NCBI GenBank assembly: GCA_016618085.1
Contig: JABLTG010000014.1
Coordinates: 1 to 64,000 of the forward strand
Source of the DNA: Neovahlkampfia damariscottae
Lineage: Eukaryota; Heterolobosea; Selenaionea; Neovahlkampfiida; Neovahlkampfiidae
Length of the DNA stretch: 64,000 bases
Direction: 5' to 3'
Shown here: in pieces, positions 54,880 through 64,000 of the stretch
Layout: every line of letters starts with the position of its first letter
How positions within the stretch are numbered: the first letter of the stretch is position 1
Notes under the pieces: model-generated
The model's input: only the letters and a program-made list of their open reading frames with translations
Databases searched by the model: none
What the model was told of the DNA's origin: nothing
Made by a program: the position numbers and the translations under genes

Positions 54880-55361
54880 CAGCCTCTTTCCAGAAAAAAC
54901 GTGGATTTTTATTGGTCAACTTGAACCATTTTCATTTGACGAATTCTAGAACCAAGAATTCGTCATATTTTATTATTAGAAACAATTTGGAGAATATTCG
55001 GTGGAGCAACAAAAATCCAAAGTTGGAAAGGCATATTACCAATTTGGAATCAAGCTACCTGATCAGGAATAAATTCCATTGGACAACTTCAACACAATTC
55101 ATGACTCATCGCCCCACAAATACTTGATTCTTTATATCAAATGAAATTTTGGATTTTTCAAACCTGAGTGTTCTTTTGTCAATTTTCTGGATCCGAATTG
55201 ATCTGTGATAGATGTGAAACTACAGGATATAGGTTACTTGATCCATGATGTTGTTCAAAGAGAGTTTTTTCAAATTCTCAAGTACCTTCTTCATTTGGTA
55301 ATTTTCCAAAATCGAAAGAACATTATCCAATCATCTGAAACTTTTCTTTGGAGAACTTCTG
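54880..55361. other. Long divergent intergenic region with hairpin
   Basis: 482 bp with no convincing gene on either strand. It contains a perfect 11-bp inverted repeat (separate entry), the palindrome CCTGATCAGG at 55058-55067, ATTGG near 54922 and CCAAT at 55327-55331, which fit the promoters of the two flanking genes. It may hold an unrecognised small RNA. Confidence 0.45.
54938..54966. repeat. Perfect inverted repeat, 11-bp arms
   Basis: Arms TGACGAATTCT (54938-54948) and AGAATTCGTCA (54956-54966) with a 7-nt loop. It could form a hairpin or be a dyad protein-binding site. It is not near a gene end, so it is unlikely to be a terminator. Confidence 0.7.
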
Positions 55362-58300
55362 ATGGAAAACAAAGCAGATGATGAAGTGGAACTACCAAAT
55401 GTTGAAACAGACCACAAAAAAGAAGAAACAATACAACAAATAAAACCACAAAAAAAAGAAGAAAAAAAAGTAAAACTTGAAAATGTGGTAGTTGATCTAA
55501 TCTCAAACGAAAAAGGATCAGAGGAATCAAATTCACCAAGCACTGAAGAAGGAGTGGTGAAAGAAAATATTAAAAAAGCAACAGAAAATAGTTCTCCACT
55601 TTTAATTGATCCACCTGTGCTTCGAGAGCGCAATGGAACTTACATTTCAAGAACAAGAAATACATCAAACGCGGTTGAAAAAAAAGAAAGAAAAGTTTCT
55701 TTTGATAAAAGAAATACTTTTGAAAGAGAATACACAGGCATTTTTTCCATGTTCAACCCAGACACTTTTAAATCAACTCAAAGTGAAATAGATGAAGATG
55801 AATTGATGTTATCTATTAAAGGGCAAAAAGAATTAAAAATTCAAGAAGAAGAGACGTCTGGAAAGTAAGTTCAAAAAATTAATTCTTTAAAATAAAAGAG
55901 ATCATCATTTTGAATTTGAAAAAAGACAAGTTTTATTAACGACTGTTATTTTATTGATTTTAGTTATTTCAAGAGTCGGAATTAATTTAGGAGCTCAAAG
56001 TATTGAGAACGAAAAATTTTATAATAATTTGGTTCAAGTAAGATTTGGAATTATTTTTTTAAAATTCAAAGACTAGGTATAATTATACAACATCAAATAC
56101 AACAGATACATTATATCCTAGAAATTTGAATTCAACTCAAGTTATTGAATTAAAATATGCTATGACTTTAAGTTATTATCCAGCTCATATTTTATCCAGC
56201 ACATTTTTTTTTGTTACTGGGTTAATTTTAGTTTTATTTGTTCTACCATTTCTCAAAGAAAGAAGAGATCAATCATCATTTTGGAGATTAGTTGAAAAAG
56301 AAATATTTTTACCAACAACAACATTCTCAATTGTTTCCATTTTGGGATTCATCACTTATGTTGGTTTTTATCTTTCAATTATTTATTTTCATATTCCTTT
56401 AATCGCTGTATTTGGTAGTTTATTTGGTATAATGGATAATGGTAAATGAAATACATTTTAATCACTCATTCCATTAGTTAATCAATATTACTTCATCTAT
56501 TTTCTGACAAAGAATTTTAAAAATCATAGAATTACGTATGCAATTTCATTTTGGATTTCAGTTGATTCTTTTGATGAATTAGCTGGTTATCTGTTGAATT
56601 TTTTAGGTTTGAATTATTTCACTTTACTTGAAATTATTTGTGTCATCAATTTTTTATCCGTAATTGCTATTATTAGTATGCCATTTTTTGATTTATCAAA
56701 ACACTCAATTTTTAAATATAAACCACGTGAAAAAACAGCATTAGAAAAAATTCAAAAAAAAAAAGCAACTATTTTCAAGATTTGTAATTATCCAAGTTTA
56801 TTTTTACAAGTACCTATTCATTTGATTATGTTTTTTTCAATGACTGTTGGATTATATTCTTATCCATTAAATTTTTCAAATGTATTAATTGATGGAGTTA
56901 GACTTGAAAGATATATCATTTTATTAACACAAGGTATATCAATTCCAGTAATTGCTGGAATATTACAATTTGATATTGATAATCTAGAAGGAAATATCTT
57001 TCCTGGAAAGGTTTCAATTCTTCCAAAGTACAAATTTCATGCATTTATTTGTAAGTACATTATTTTTTTCATTCATTTCTATTCGAATAGTTTCATTTGG
57101 TGTATTTGGATCAATTGCATGTAATTTAGTACTTTTTTATGTTCCATTGGATCCAGCATATGCATGGTTTTATTTAGTTGATGTTTTAACTGGAATTACA
57201 TTATCAATGGTTTATGCACCTTTAATGACCTGGCCTATATTATTACTTTTTAATTATAACTTTCCGCATCGAACTATTATGTATGCATCCTATATTTTAT
57301 TTCCATTATCATTTTTTGGATTTTCAAAAGTATTAAATCAATATGTTTTATATTTGAATCCAATTGGATTTTTAGTTGATTTTTACCTTTTTATGAGTAT
57401 AATCTTTTTGATTGCATTGACTATTTTGATTTGTTATTTTTCAACTTCAATTTTCAATTATTGTTTGAAAGCATTTTCTGTCAAAAGAATTAATCAAATT
57501 GATACATTAAAACCAGAAGAAGAACAACCGGAAAAAAAAGAAAAAATTATTTCAAAACTTTGGTTATTGTTTTATTTTCCACTTGAATGTTTAGTATTTC
57601 TATTTGGAATTTTATTTTTCTTTGTTGCATCAGGAATTGTCAATTTAGTTCTTCATTTTGGATTTTCAAAAAGTATTACCAGTGGATTAGGAAATGCATT
57701 TATATTACCTTTACTTTTTCTATTCACAATCATATCAATGTATTTCGCTTATCCAGAAGAATTAAGACGTTTGATTGGAGCACTTTTATTTGGTAAATCA
57801 AGAAAAATACTTGGTTGGTCAAAAAATTCAACCATTGGAATGAAAGTTTATACAAATCCTGAATTTTCGATTGCTAAAGAACAATTAGCAGCAAATTCTA
57901 CACTTTGGGAATCATTACACACAAAAAATATCAAACCAAAAATTGCTTTGTTTGTTGTACCTGATTATGTTGTTCTTGAGAAAGAATCAGAAAGAGTTAA
58001 AGTCTATGAATATGATAGTAAAAAGGATTATTCAATGTTTTCTTATGAAAATTGTGCAAATGGAAAATTACTTGTTAATGAAAAAGATAACAAGAAAATT
58101 AATTTATTCAAATATTTTGAGAAGAATTATGATGGATATAGAAAGAAGAAATATCAAGGTAGATTTTTAAACTTCAATATATTTGAAGATAATTTCAATT
58201 TTTTGATCATTTTTGCTTATTGTACTTTCTTTTTCATTCCAATTTTATATAATGTAATTTCGAAATGTAAAATCAAAAAATTACTTTAATCATTATTTAG

Positions 58301-59097
58301 TCATTTGTCCAACATGTCCAATTGATATTTTTGATGACCCAATTCGTATCATTATTTTGATTATAGACTTCATATTTGGTATTATTTTAGTTGTTCCTTT
58401 TTTTGGTATTTGGAATGAAATCTCCGATATTTTAGAAGAAATTGTTGATTTCATTGTAATTTTTAAAGGAATTACAAATAAAATGTTCAAATTTAAAGAT
58501 AACAAAGAATATGAAAGTTTAGAATTATTAACTATAAAAAATTGGGATACTCAATTCTCACATTTACAATTGTATACAAAGTCAAAAGGTGAATTCGTAA
58601 AGTACATTTTCATTATGGCTTTATTCATTGCGAAAGTTGCATCTGCTCTATTTTCACTATTTGCTCTTTTTGTTAAAGGTTTTATCACACAAGAGATTAT
58701 CCAAATTGTTTATTTTGTTGTTATTGTTGAATTGTCAGTTGGAAGATATGTTTTACAACCTGCAACTATTACAACCACAGAATTTAAATTGACAATGCTT
58801 GAATCAGTCGTGGCTCATAAAAATTATTCAAAAAATCTTACAAATCCAGAAAATAATGTGAATAGATCAAAACAAGTTTTAGATAAAATGAAAACTGTTA
58901 ATGATTATTGGAGTAAGGTAAATCATCATTGGGAAGTTCAAACAAAAGTGAATGAAACTGGATTTAGTGTAAGATCATCTTCAATAAGAACACGTTGGTA
59001 TTTGACTTCAGCTCAAATGAGAGATTGGATTTTATCATTTTTATTTACAGTAATTCCATCTCTGATTACTTTCTTTGTGAAACAAATTTATGCTTGA
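55362..59097 (+). CDS. Large polytopic membrane protein
   Basis: Exons 55362-55864, 55899-56037, 56072-56441, 56478-57050, 57091-58266 and 58301-59097 give 1185 residues. The first ~175 residues are cytosolic, charged and disordered. Hydrophobic helices then follow, about 14 in all, interrupted by a lumenal NxT-rich loop (YNYTTSNTTDTLYPRN) after the first helix and a soluble loop of about 130 residues before helix 12. The family is unknown; no transporter signature is visible. All five introns (34-40 nt) have GTAA donors, and the frame and hydrophobic pattern continue across each. CCAAT at 55327-55331. Confidence 0.7.
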
Positions 59098-59236
59098 AGA
59101 ATAAACTTTCCCAAAAACTTAAAAAATGTTATGAGAACAGCATTCGATCAGTTTTTTGATTAATAATATCAATTTCGCCTTGAATGTTGTAGTAGAATAA
59201 AAAGCATCTGGAAAGCCACTATCTATTTGAGTAATC

Positions 59237-59354
59237 CTTTGCTTGTTCCCTTATTCCCAGGTGGTCTCCAACCCTAGTACTAGGAGAGCCTGTTAGAACT
59301 TAACTTCGCAAATCGGACGGAATGTATTCTCCTAAGTATGGCCGTAAGCGAAAG
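59237..59354 (-). rRNA. 5S ribosomal RNA
   Basis: On the minus strand the segment reads CTTTCGCTTACGGCCATAC at its 5' end and contains the conserved blocks CGAAGTTAAG (loop B/helix III), TAGTACTAGGGTTGGAGACC and CACCTGGGAATA, in the order and spacing of eukaryotic 5S rRNA. The ends CTTTcGCTT and AAGCAAAG can pair as helix I, giving about 118 nt. The internal control region needed for RNA polymerase III is part of the conserved middle. The first T-run downstream on the coding strand is TTTTT at 59203-59199, about 35 nt past the predicted end. A single copy lies here among protein genes, not in an rDNA array. Confidence 0.93.
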
Positions 59355-59394
59355 TAATAATCAATAAGACAATGTCATTCAAAAACAAATAGAA

Positions 59395-59465
59395 ATGTTG
59401 TTTTTTGGATTGTTTGAACTTTCTTTTCAAATTCTTCGTTTCAATTATCCAAAAAAACAACATTC
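59395..59465. repeat. Near-perfect inverted repeat upstream of 5S rRNA
   Basis: The arm ATGTTGTTTTTTGGAT near 59395-59410 matches the reverse complement of ATCCAAAAAAACAACAT near 59448-59464 with one extra A. TTGGATTGTT-type sequence also recurs inverted near 59517. It lies just 5' of the 5S gene on its coding strand; role unknown. Confidence 0.55.
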
Positions 59466-59545
59466 ATAATTATCTTCGAATCAGATATAAATCAAGTAGT
59501 AAAATCGACATCTAATTGAACAATCCAAGAGTATTTGGAAATAAT

Positions 59546-61177
59546 TTATTGTTTTGACACATCATTTGGTTCACTTTTTGAGATATCTTTTCTGATTGAA
59601 TTGAAGAAAGATCCTCTCTTTTTTGATTTTTGTACTAAAGGTGAGTCTGGAGGAACCACAAATTTTTGATCTTTCTCTTGATTTTTATAAAATGATTGTG
59701 ATTTAAAAACACTAATTGAATTTCTCCAATTTTTAATATCTTTCACTGAGAACTTTTTCTTTTCTGTTTGACTTAAAGGTGATTTTGGTGATGGAATTTC
59801 TTTAACTTCAACATCTTTAATTTCACTTTCATCCATGAAATTTATGGATTGAATTGCATCTTGATATCCATTATCTGCAGCAAGTTTAAACCATTCTTTT
59901 GCTTTCACATAACTTTCTTCAACACCCACTCCACTTAAATAACATGAACCAAGTTTATTTTGAGCTATTGAATATCCTTTCTTTGCTGATTTTTCAAACC
60001 AATCACAAGCTATATTCCTATCTTTTTCAAAAACATGACCCATATAATAACAATAACCAATATTATATTCAGAAATAGTAAATCCTTCATCTGCTGATTT
60101 TTGAAAATATTTTACAGCTAATTTTCTATTCACTTTAATATCAAGATCTGAATCTCCTGTATAATATATACTCCCTAATTTATTAAGTGCATAATTATTC
60201 CCAGATTCAGATGATTTTTGATAATATTTTACAGCCATTTCATTATTCTTTAATAATAAAAATGCTTCTCCAATTGAAAATTCATCCATATCTGAATATG
60301 GTTTTAAATATTTTGTAACAAAATTCAATATTTTCTTTGATTCTTCAATTTTTTTTAATTTTGATAAACATTCAGCTTTTAAAACTAAAATTGAAATGTT
60401 TAAAGGATATATTTCCAATGCTTGATTTGTAAATACCAATGTTTTTGAATAATCATTTTTTCTATTCATATATTGAAGATCAAATTGTTCAAGTAGTATT
60501 GATGGTATTCCATATTCAATTTCAAAATTTGATTTTTTTAATGAATTTTTCATTGATGATAATGTCTTTTGAAATGAATCTTCAAAATTCATTCGAACAG
60601 AATTAATATTTTCAGGTTTAATTACAGTGTTCTAGTTTTTGAAGGAAAAAATTAAAAAAAAAATTCTTACTTCGTCTTCTAAAAGACACTCTAAATAACT
60701 TTTGTGTTCTTTTAGTTTTTCTAACTTTTCTTGTTCAAAATTTTTTAAACTCTTTTCAAGTTCGATTAATAAATTTGAATAATGATTTGGAATTTCGTTC
60801 AGAATATTTTCAACATGTTCTAACTGATTTGAGATGAAAGTTTTGTTTTTTTTTGAAATGAATTCATAATTAAAAAATTTGCTGTTGAGTGTTTTAAAGT
60901 TGTGGTTTTGATGTTTTTCAGAGCATAAAGAACAAAATAGCACTTGACAAGATTCGCAAAAATTTCTGTTCTTTTCATTTTCATGTTCATTACAAGGTTT
61001 TAATTCTCTTGGAGAGTATTTGTTGAAAAATTCAAAAGTAACAAGGTTATGGCTTTTTTTATGGTTTTGGTGAATGAATTCGTGACATTTTTGACATAAA
61101 AGTTCGTCACAGTTGATGCAATAATGATCTGGTGGTTTTTCGCAAATTCCACAGTGTTCTTTTTCGACTGATGCCAT
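59546..61177 (-). CDS. B-box zinc finger-coiled coil-SEL1 repeat protein
   Basis: Exons 61177-60671 and 60631-59546 give 530 residues. Two B-box-type zinc fingers are at the N-terminus (HCGICEKPPDHYCINCDELL, then CNEHENEKNRNFCESCQVLF), as in TRIM proteins but without a RING. A coiled coil follows (about 130-175), then, after the 39-nt intron, a TPR-like region and four SEL1 repeats (AVKYFQKSADEGFTISEYNI, WFEKSAKKGYSIAQNKLGSC and others), and a basic C-terminus. Likely a scaffold or adaptor; partners unknown. Start set at ATG 61177 with ATTGG at about 61198; the longer frame begins at TTG. Confidence 0.75.
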
Positions 61178-61490
61178 CAACCTAACGAAATACTTTTGAT
61201 TGGATGAATTATCGAACGATATTTGACATAAATGTGTTGAGTTGAAGTTTGTCTTCTTATATTGTTTAAATAAAAAATTTGAGTTGGATGAATCCACTTT
61301 CTTCACTGTGATAAATATCTTTGACACAAAACGATACTGATCAACATTAAACAGACTGCATCAATATTGAAGAAATAAGTTACAAGAACACTCATCAAAC
61401 TTCCATGTATATATCAAAAAAAATTGTTGAGGAGAATTTATTCAATCAAAATCTCCTGGCCAATCATTAAACACTTTGATCTTGACAAAC
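61178..61490. other. Divergent intergenic region
   Basis: 313 bp between two divergent starts. I see the CCAAT boxes at about 61198 (inverted) and 61460-61464, and nothing else recognisable. Confidence 0.45.
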
Positions 61491-62612
61491 ATGGACGAAC
61501 AGCTTTTGAAAAAAAGTTTAGTGGCGGCCGTTTGTGATTTCCTTGAAGCAGAAAAGGAAGATTCACTTGGAGATACCATTTCAACATTAAAGTCTTCCAA
61601 GTTATATGACGAAAGATACAAACCATCTGATTCACTTTTAGAAATTTATCGTTCATATCATCAAAAAGCTACTCAAGAAACAAAAACAGGAGGAAATTTT
61701 CCTTACAACCTTGCTTTTGGAACAGTAAAAAAATCAGGAATATTTTTTATTTTTTAGGTCATTGAAATATTCAAACTATTAAAAGCTTCCGTCAAAGTAG
61801 AAGACCGTACATATTATTTAAAATCATATAAACAATGCTTTGTGGCTTCAGAGGCTATTGATGTAGTATCAATTGTATTAAAAGTGAAAGAATTAGCTTC
61901 AACAACAGAAGATTCAATTGAACTTCTCAATGTTTTTAAAAGACTTGGATTGATTGAACATGTTGTTGAAAAAGAAAAAAATGTCACAAATGAATACCTA
62001 TTTTACAAATTTACAAATGTGGAATTAGATGATACTGATTTAAAAGGTTGTGCAAAACAATTTGTAGAATTAGCATCCATTGGAGTAAACAGTAACATAA
62101 ATTTAAACTTTATTCAATAGAAACCAAATATTTACAAATTTAAAGCATTGGATATTGATAAAAATGAAATTGAAATGTCAAAATATAAAGGGAAAGTATT
62201 GGTCGTAACTAATGTGGCTTGTAAATGAGGTTTGACTCCACAAAACTATAAAGAGTTTGTGGAGTTATATTCAAAATACAAATCAGAAGGATTTGAAGTC
62301 TTGGCATTTCCAAGTAATTCATTCTTTCAAGAACCTGGTTCTAATGATGATATTAAACAATTTGTTGCATCATTTGGAGTTAAATTTTCAATGTTTGATA
62401 AAGTTGATGTAAATGGAAAGAATACTCATCCAATGTTCGAATTTTTAAAAAGGGAACTTCCAGATTCACTTTTAGGTCTTAAAACTGAAGCAATCAAATG
62501 GAATTTTACCAAATTTTTAATTAACAAAAATGGTGTTCCTGTTAAAAGATTTGGACCAAAAGAATCACCTTTTTCTTTTGAACAAGACATTGTTGAAGAA
62601 TTGAAAAAATAA
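61491..62612 (+). CDS. DEP domain-glutathione peroxidase selenoprotein
   Basis: Exons 61491-61724, 61758-62084 and 62121-62612 give 350 residues if TGA 62226-62228 is read as selenocysteine (residue 223). Residues 1-78 are helical; a DEP domain follows (about 95-155, YYLKSYKQCFVASEAIDVV). The third exon is a complete glutathione peroxidase: YKFKALDIDKNEIEMSKYKG, VTNVACK-U-GLTPQNY, LAFPSNSFFQEPGS and WNFTKFLI. Sec sits where GPx has Sec or Cys; Trp and Asn of the tetrad are kept, the Gln position reads Ser. Both introns are phase 0 and join the parts in one frame. A SECIS-like hairpin follows the stop. Confidence 0.85.
62226..62228 (+). other. In-frame TGA, predicted selenocysteine codon
   Basis: TGA lies between VACK and GLTPQNY, the position of the catalytic Sec/Cys in glutathione peroxidases. 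The frame is open for 128 further codons with strong family similarity. Other stops in the window use TAA, TAG or TGA normally, so this is not a recoded genetic code. Confidence 0.85.
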
Positions 62613-62623
62613 AAAATGAAGAA

Positions 62624-62700
62624 TTTCAATTTCTATTGAATGAAGATATTTCAAGAAACAATAAAACTATTGTTTGAAATTATTTGAAAAATGATTGAAA
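62624..62700 (+). promoter_or_regulatory. Candidate SECIS element (form II-like)
   Basis: Just downstream of the GPx stop: helix I TTTCAAT/ATTGAAA (62624-62630, 62694-62700); ATGA (62640-62643) facing a downstream TGA for the non-Watson-Crick quartet; helix II ATATTTC/GAAATTAT; an unpaired AAG plus A-rich stretch; and a mini-stem AACAATA/TATTGTT with an A-rich apex. This order fits a eukaryotic SECIS. Pairing was done by eye. Confidence 0.7.
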
Positions 62701-62727
62701 ATAAATAATTTGATATTTTTTTTACCT

Positions 62728-63450
62728 TCAACAAATGCATTTATTTGATTCTTCATCAGATTCACTTTCATCTGTTTCAATTTCTTCTTCTTCTTCTCCT
62801 TCATCAATTTGGTCTTCATTTTGATTATCTTCTGCGTTTTGAGTATTCCCTTCCATTCTTTTTTTCACTTTTTTGATTATTAAAATGATCAATTTCAATA
62901 AAAACTTAAAGAATGATTGTAAAAGTAAAATGAAAAATAAAATTAATAAAAGACAAGCAGAAGGATCATGAATTATCATAATGAAAGGGTTTTCGTCTGG
63001 TGATAGATATATCCTTTTTGAAATCATCAAAAATCAAAGCAAATTCAAACCATTCATTTTGATAACAAATTTTTGAATCTTTTATGTCTTTCATTCCATT
63101 TAAACAAGGTAAACAACGGTGTTGATAGCAATGCAAAGGGCCACAAAACGAAATTGGATTCGAGTCCTCCGAAGATGGTTCATATGGACAAGCAGAAAAA
63201 AAGAGAGGGTGGTTTTTAATTTCTGAACAAGTGGCATTATCTGTACAATATTCATTAATCTTACAAGTCAAATTTAAATCGAAGTCACCAGTCGTTCCAG
63301 GTTTGCAATCACCGCACTTTTTTCGTAATTTTGAGTTTTTGGTACCTTTGGTTGATTTGGATCTGAATCCACATAATATAAAATTTGATTTGGACACTCT
63401 AAACTGTAGCATAAATTCAAAACGAAAAAAATGAAAAAAATTGACGACAT
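62728..63450 (-). CDS. Cys-rich type I membrane protein with acidic tail
   Basis: Exons 63450-63346, 63316-63051 and 63013-62728 give 218 residues. A signal peptide (MSSIFFIFFVLNLCYS) is followed by an ectodomain with about 14 cysteines (CGDCKPGTTGDFDLNLTC, CGPLHCYQHRCLPC), one membrane helix (about residues 138-165), a basic stop-transfer (KKVKKR) and a very acidic tail (GEEEEEIETDESESDEESNK). The first intron removes 29 nt, the second 37 nt (donor GTTTGA); both are needed to keep signal, ectodomain and helix in one frame. The family is unknown; possibly a receptor-like surface protein. It shares its promoter with fibrillarin. Confidence 0.65.
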
Positions 63451-63485
63451 GGTTTTTTGTATTCTTGATTTTTTTGTCTGATTTT

Positions 63486-63490
63486 ATTGG
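63486..63490. promoter_or_regulatory. Shared CCAAT box (inverted) of a divergent pair
   Basis: ATTGG in TTATTGGTCGA, the only CCAAT-type box in the 72-bp gap between starts at 63450 (minus) and 63523 (plus), about 35 bp from each. It shows the element works in either orientation. Confidence 0.6.
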
Positions 63491-63522
63491 TCGACTGTTG
63501 CACTTTTTTTTTTGAAGAAAAG

Positions 63523-64000
63523 ATGAACAAACCAACAATAAAATCTCACAAACAAGAAGGAGTTTTTATTATCAAGAATAATACGAATGATTACTTGGCT
63601 ACTTTGAATATTTCTCCTGGTTCTTCAGTTTATGGAGAAAAATTATTCTCCTTTGAAGATGTTGAATACCGAACATGGAATCCTTTTCGTTCTAAAATAG
63701 CAGCATCTATTTTAGGTGGGATTGAAAAAATTTCAATCAAACCTGGTTCAAAAGTGCTATATTTAGGTGCTGCTTCTGGAACAACAGTTTCTCATTGTTC
63801 CGATATTGTTGGTGCTGAAGGAACAATTTATGCTGTAGAATTTTCTCAAACAAAATTTCAAAACTTACAAGAATTGTCAAAAACAAGAACAAATATTGTT
63901 CCAATTCACAGTGATGCTCGAAAACCTAAGAATTATGGAAGTTTAAATGAATTGGTTGACGTTATTTGTATTGATGTTGATCAACCTGATCAAGAAAGAA
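63523..64000 (+). CDS. FBL: Fibrillarin, N-terminal part (runs off window)
   Basis: The first 159 residues of the box C/D snoRNP methyltransferase fibrillarin, which 2'-O-methylates rRNA. Family blocks: [36 protein letters not shown], the SAM-binding [20 protein letters not shown], and IYAVEFSQ, then [10 protein letters not shown]. The usual glycine/arginine-rich (GAR) N-terminal domain is absent: the protein starts only about 12 residues before the conserved domain, as in archaeal fibrillarins. The CCAAT box and the ATG agree that this is the true start. The window ends inside the methyltransferase domain. Confidence 0.92.
   Translation, partial: MNKPTIKSHKQEGVFIIKNNTNDYLATLNISPGSSVYGEKLFSFEDVEYRTWNPFRSKIAASILGGIEKISIKPGSKVLYLGAASGTTVSHCSDIVGAEGTIYAVEFSQTKFQNLQELSKTRTNIVPIHSDARKPKNYGSLNELVDVICIDVDQPDQER

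Noticed and set aside
54756-55127. Open frame antisense to the double-RGS gene start
   Set aside because: Shadow of low-complexity Lys-rich coding sequence; starts without ATG context or CCAAT box and has no recognisable domain.
62226-62228. TGA as a sequencing error, pseudogene stop or reassigned codon
   Set aside because: It falls exactly on the catalytic Sec/Cys site, the downstream frame is intact and a SECIS-like hairpin follows; TGA is a normal stop elsewhere (for example 27382).

Overview
This is a stretch of nuclear DNA from a eukaryotic microbe, most likely a free-living amoeboid protist. It is very AT-rich and gene-dense. I infer about 43 protein genes, one 5S rRNA gene and close to 90 spliceosomal introns, nearly all 24-52 nt long with GT..AG ends and no obvious polypyrimidine tract or branch-point consensus. 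Actin, CCT5, UTP6, RAD21, fibrillarin, a villidin-type WD40/PH/gelsolin/villin protein and several RGS/DEP/DUF547 signalling proteins point to an amoeba-like organism (heterolobosean, amoebozoan or similar). I cannot name the species. The standard code fits throughout, with one in-frame TGA that reads best as selenocysteine.

Layout. 1-6.9 kb: actin C-terminus, a fatty-acid/sterol hydroxylase, a small zinc-ribbon protein, geranylgeranyl diphosphate synthase, UTP6 and a 7TM-RGS receptor. 6.95-8.25 kb: an ankyrin gene whose middle is an array of 26 consecutive short introns separated by 25 tiny exons, 21 of them exactly one codon long. 8.3-15.9 kb: FAD monooxygenase, RGS-DUF547-DEP-PH protein, kelch-pseudokinase-SAM protein and a short-chain dehydrogenase. 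16-25.6 kb: an M1 peptidase-like protein without its zinc site, CCT5, a C2/coiled-coil/RUN-like protein and a secreted arginine-rich protein. 25.8-33.5 kb: RAD21, an ADP-ribosylglycohydrolase and the villidin-like protein with two RRM-like folds. 33.6-43 kb: a reductase, three secreted or membrane proteins, a second RGS-DUF547-DEP-PH paralogue, an amino-acid dehydrogenase and inorganic pyrophosphatase. 43-55 kb: a nucleotidyltransferase-fold protein, two secreted Cys/Lys/Arg-rich proteins, MYND-WD40, TM2-domain, GTPase-like and double-RGS proteins. 55-64 kb: a large polytopic membrane protein, 5S rRNA, B-box/SEL1 protein, a DEP-glutathione peroxidase selenoprotein with a SECIS-like 3' hairpin, a type I membrane protein and fibrillarin (runs off the end).

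Architecture. Genes are mostly alternately oriented. Tail-to-tail neighbours have stop codons only 2-21 bp apart. Almost every gene has a CCAAT box (either orientation, often TTGACCAATCA or TTTGTCCAAT) between about 0 and 60 bp before its start codon, and divergent pairs often share one; I see no TATA box. This suggests a CCAAT-based core promoter and very short 5' UTRs.

The most striking observation is the single-codon exon array at 7069-8056. Next are the DEP-GPx selenoprotein, the near-universal CCAAT element and several enzyme folds that have lost their catalytic residues. Exon boundaries given here were inferred by eye from splice signals, frame and family conservation, without transcript data.
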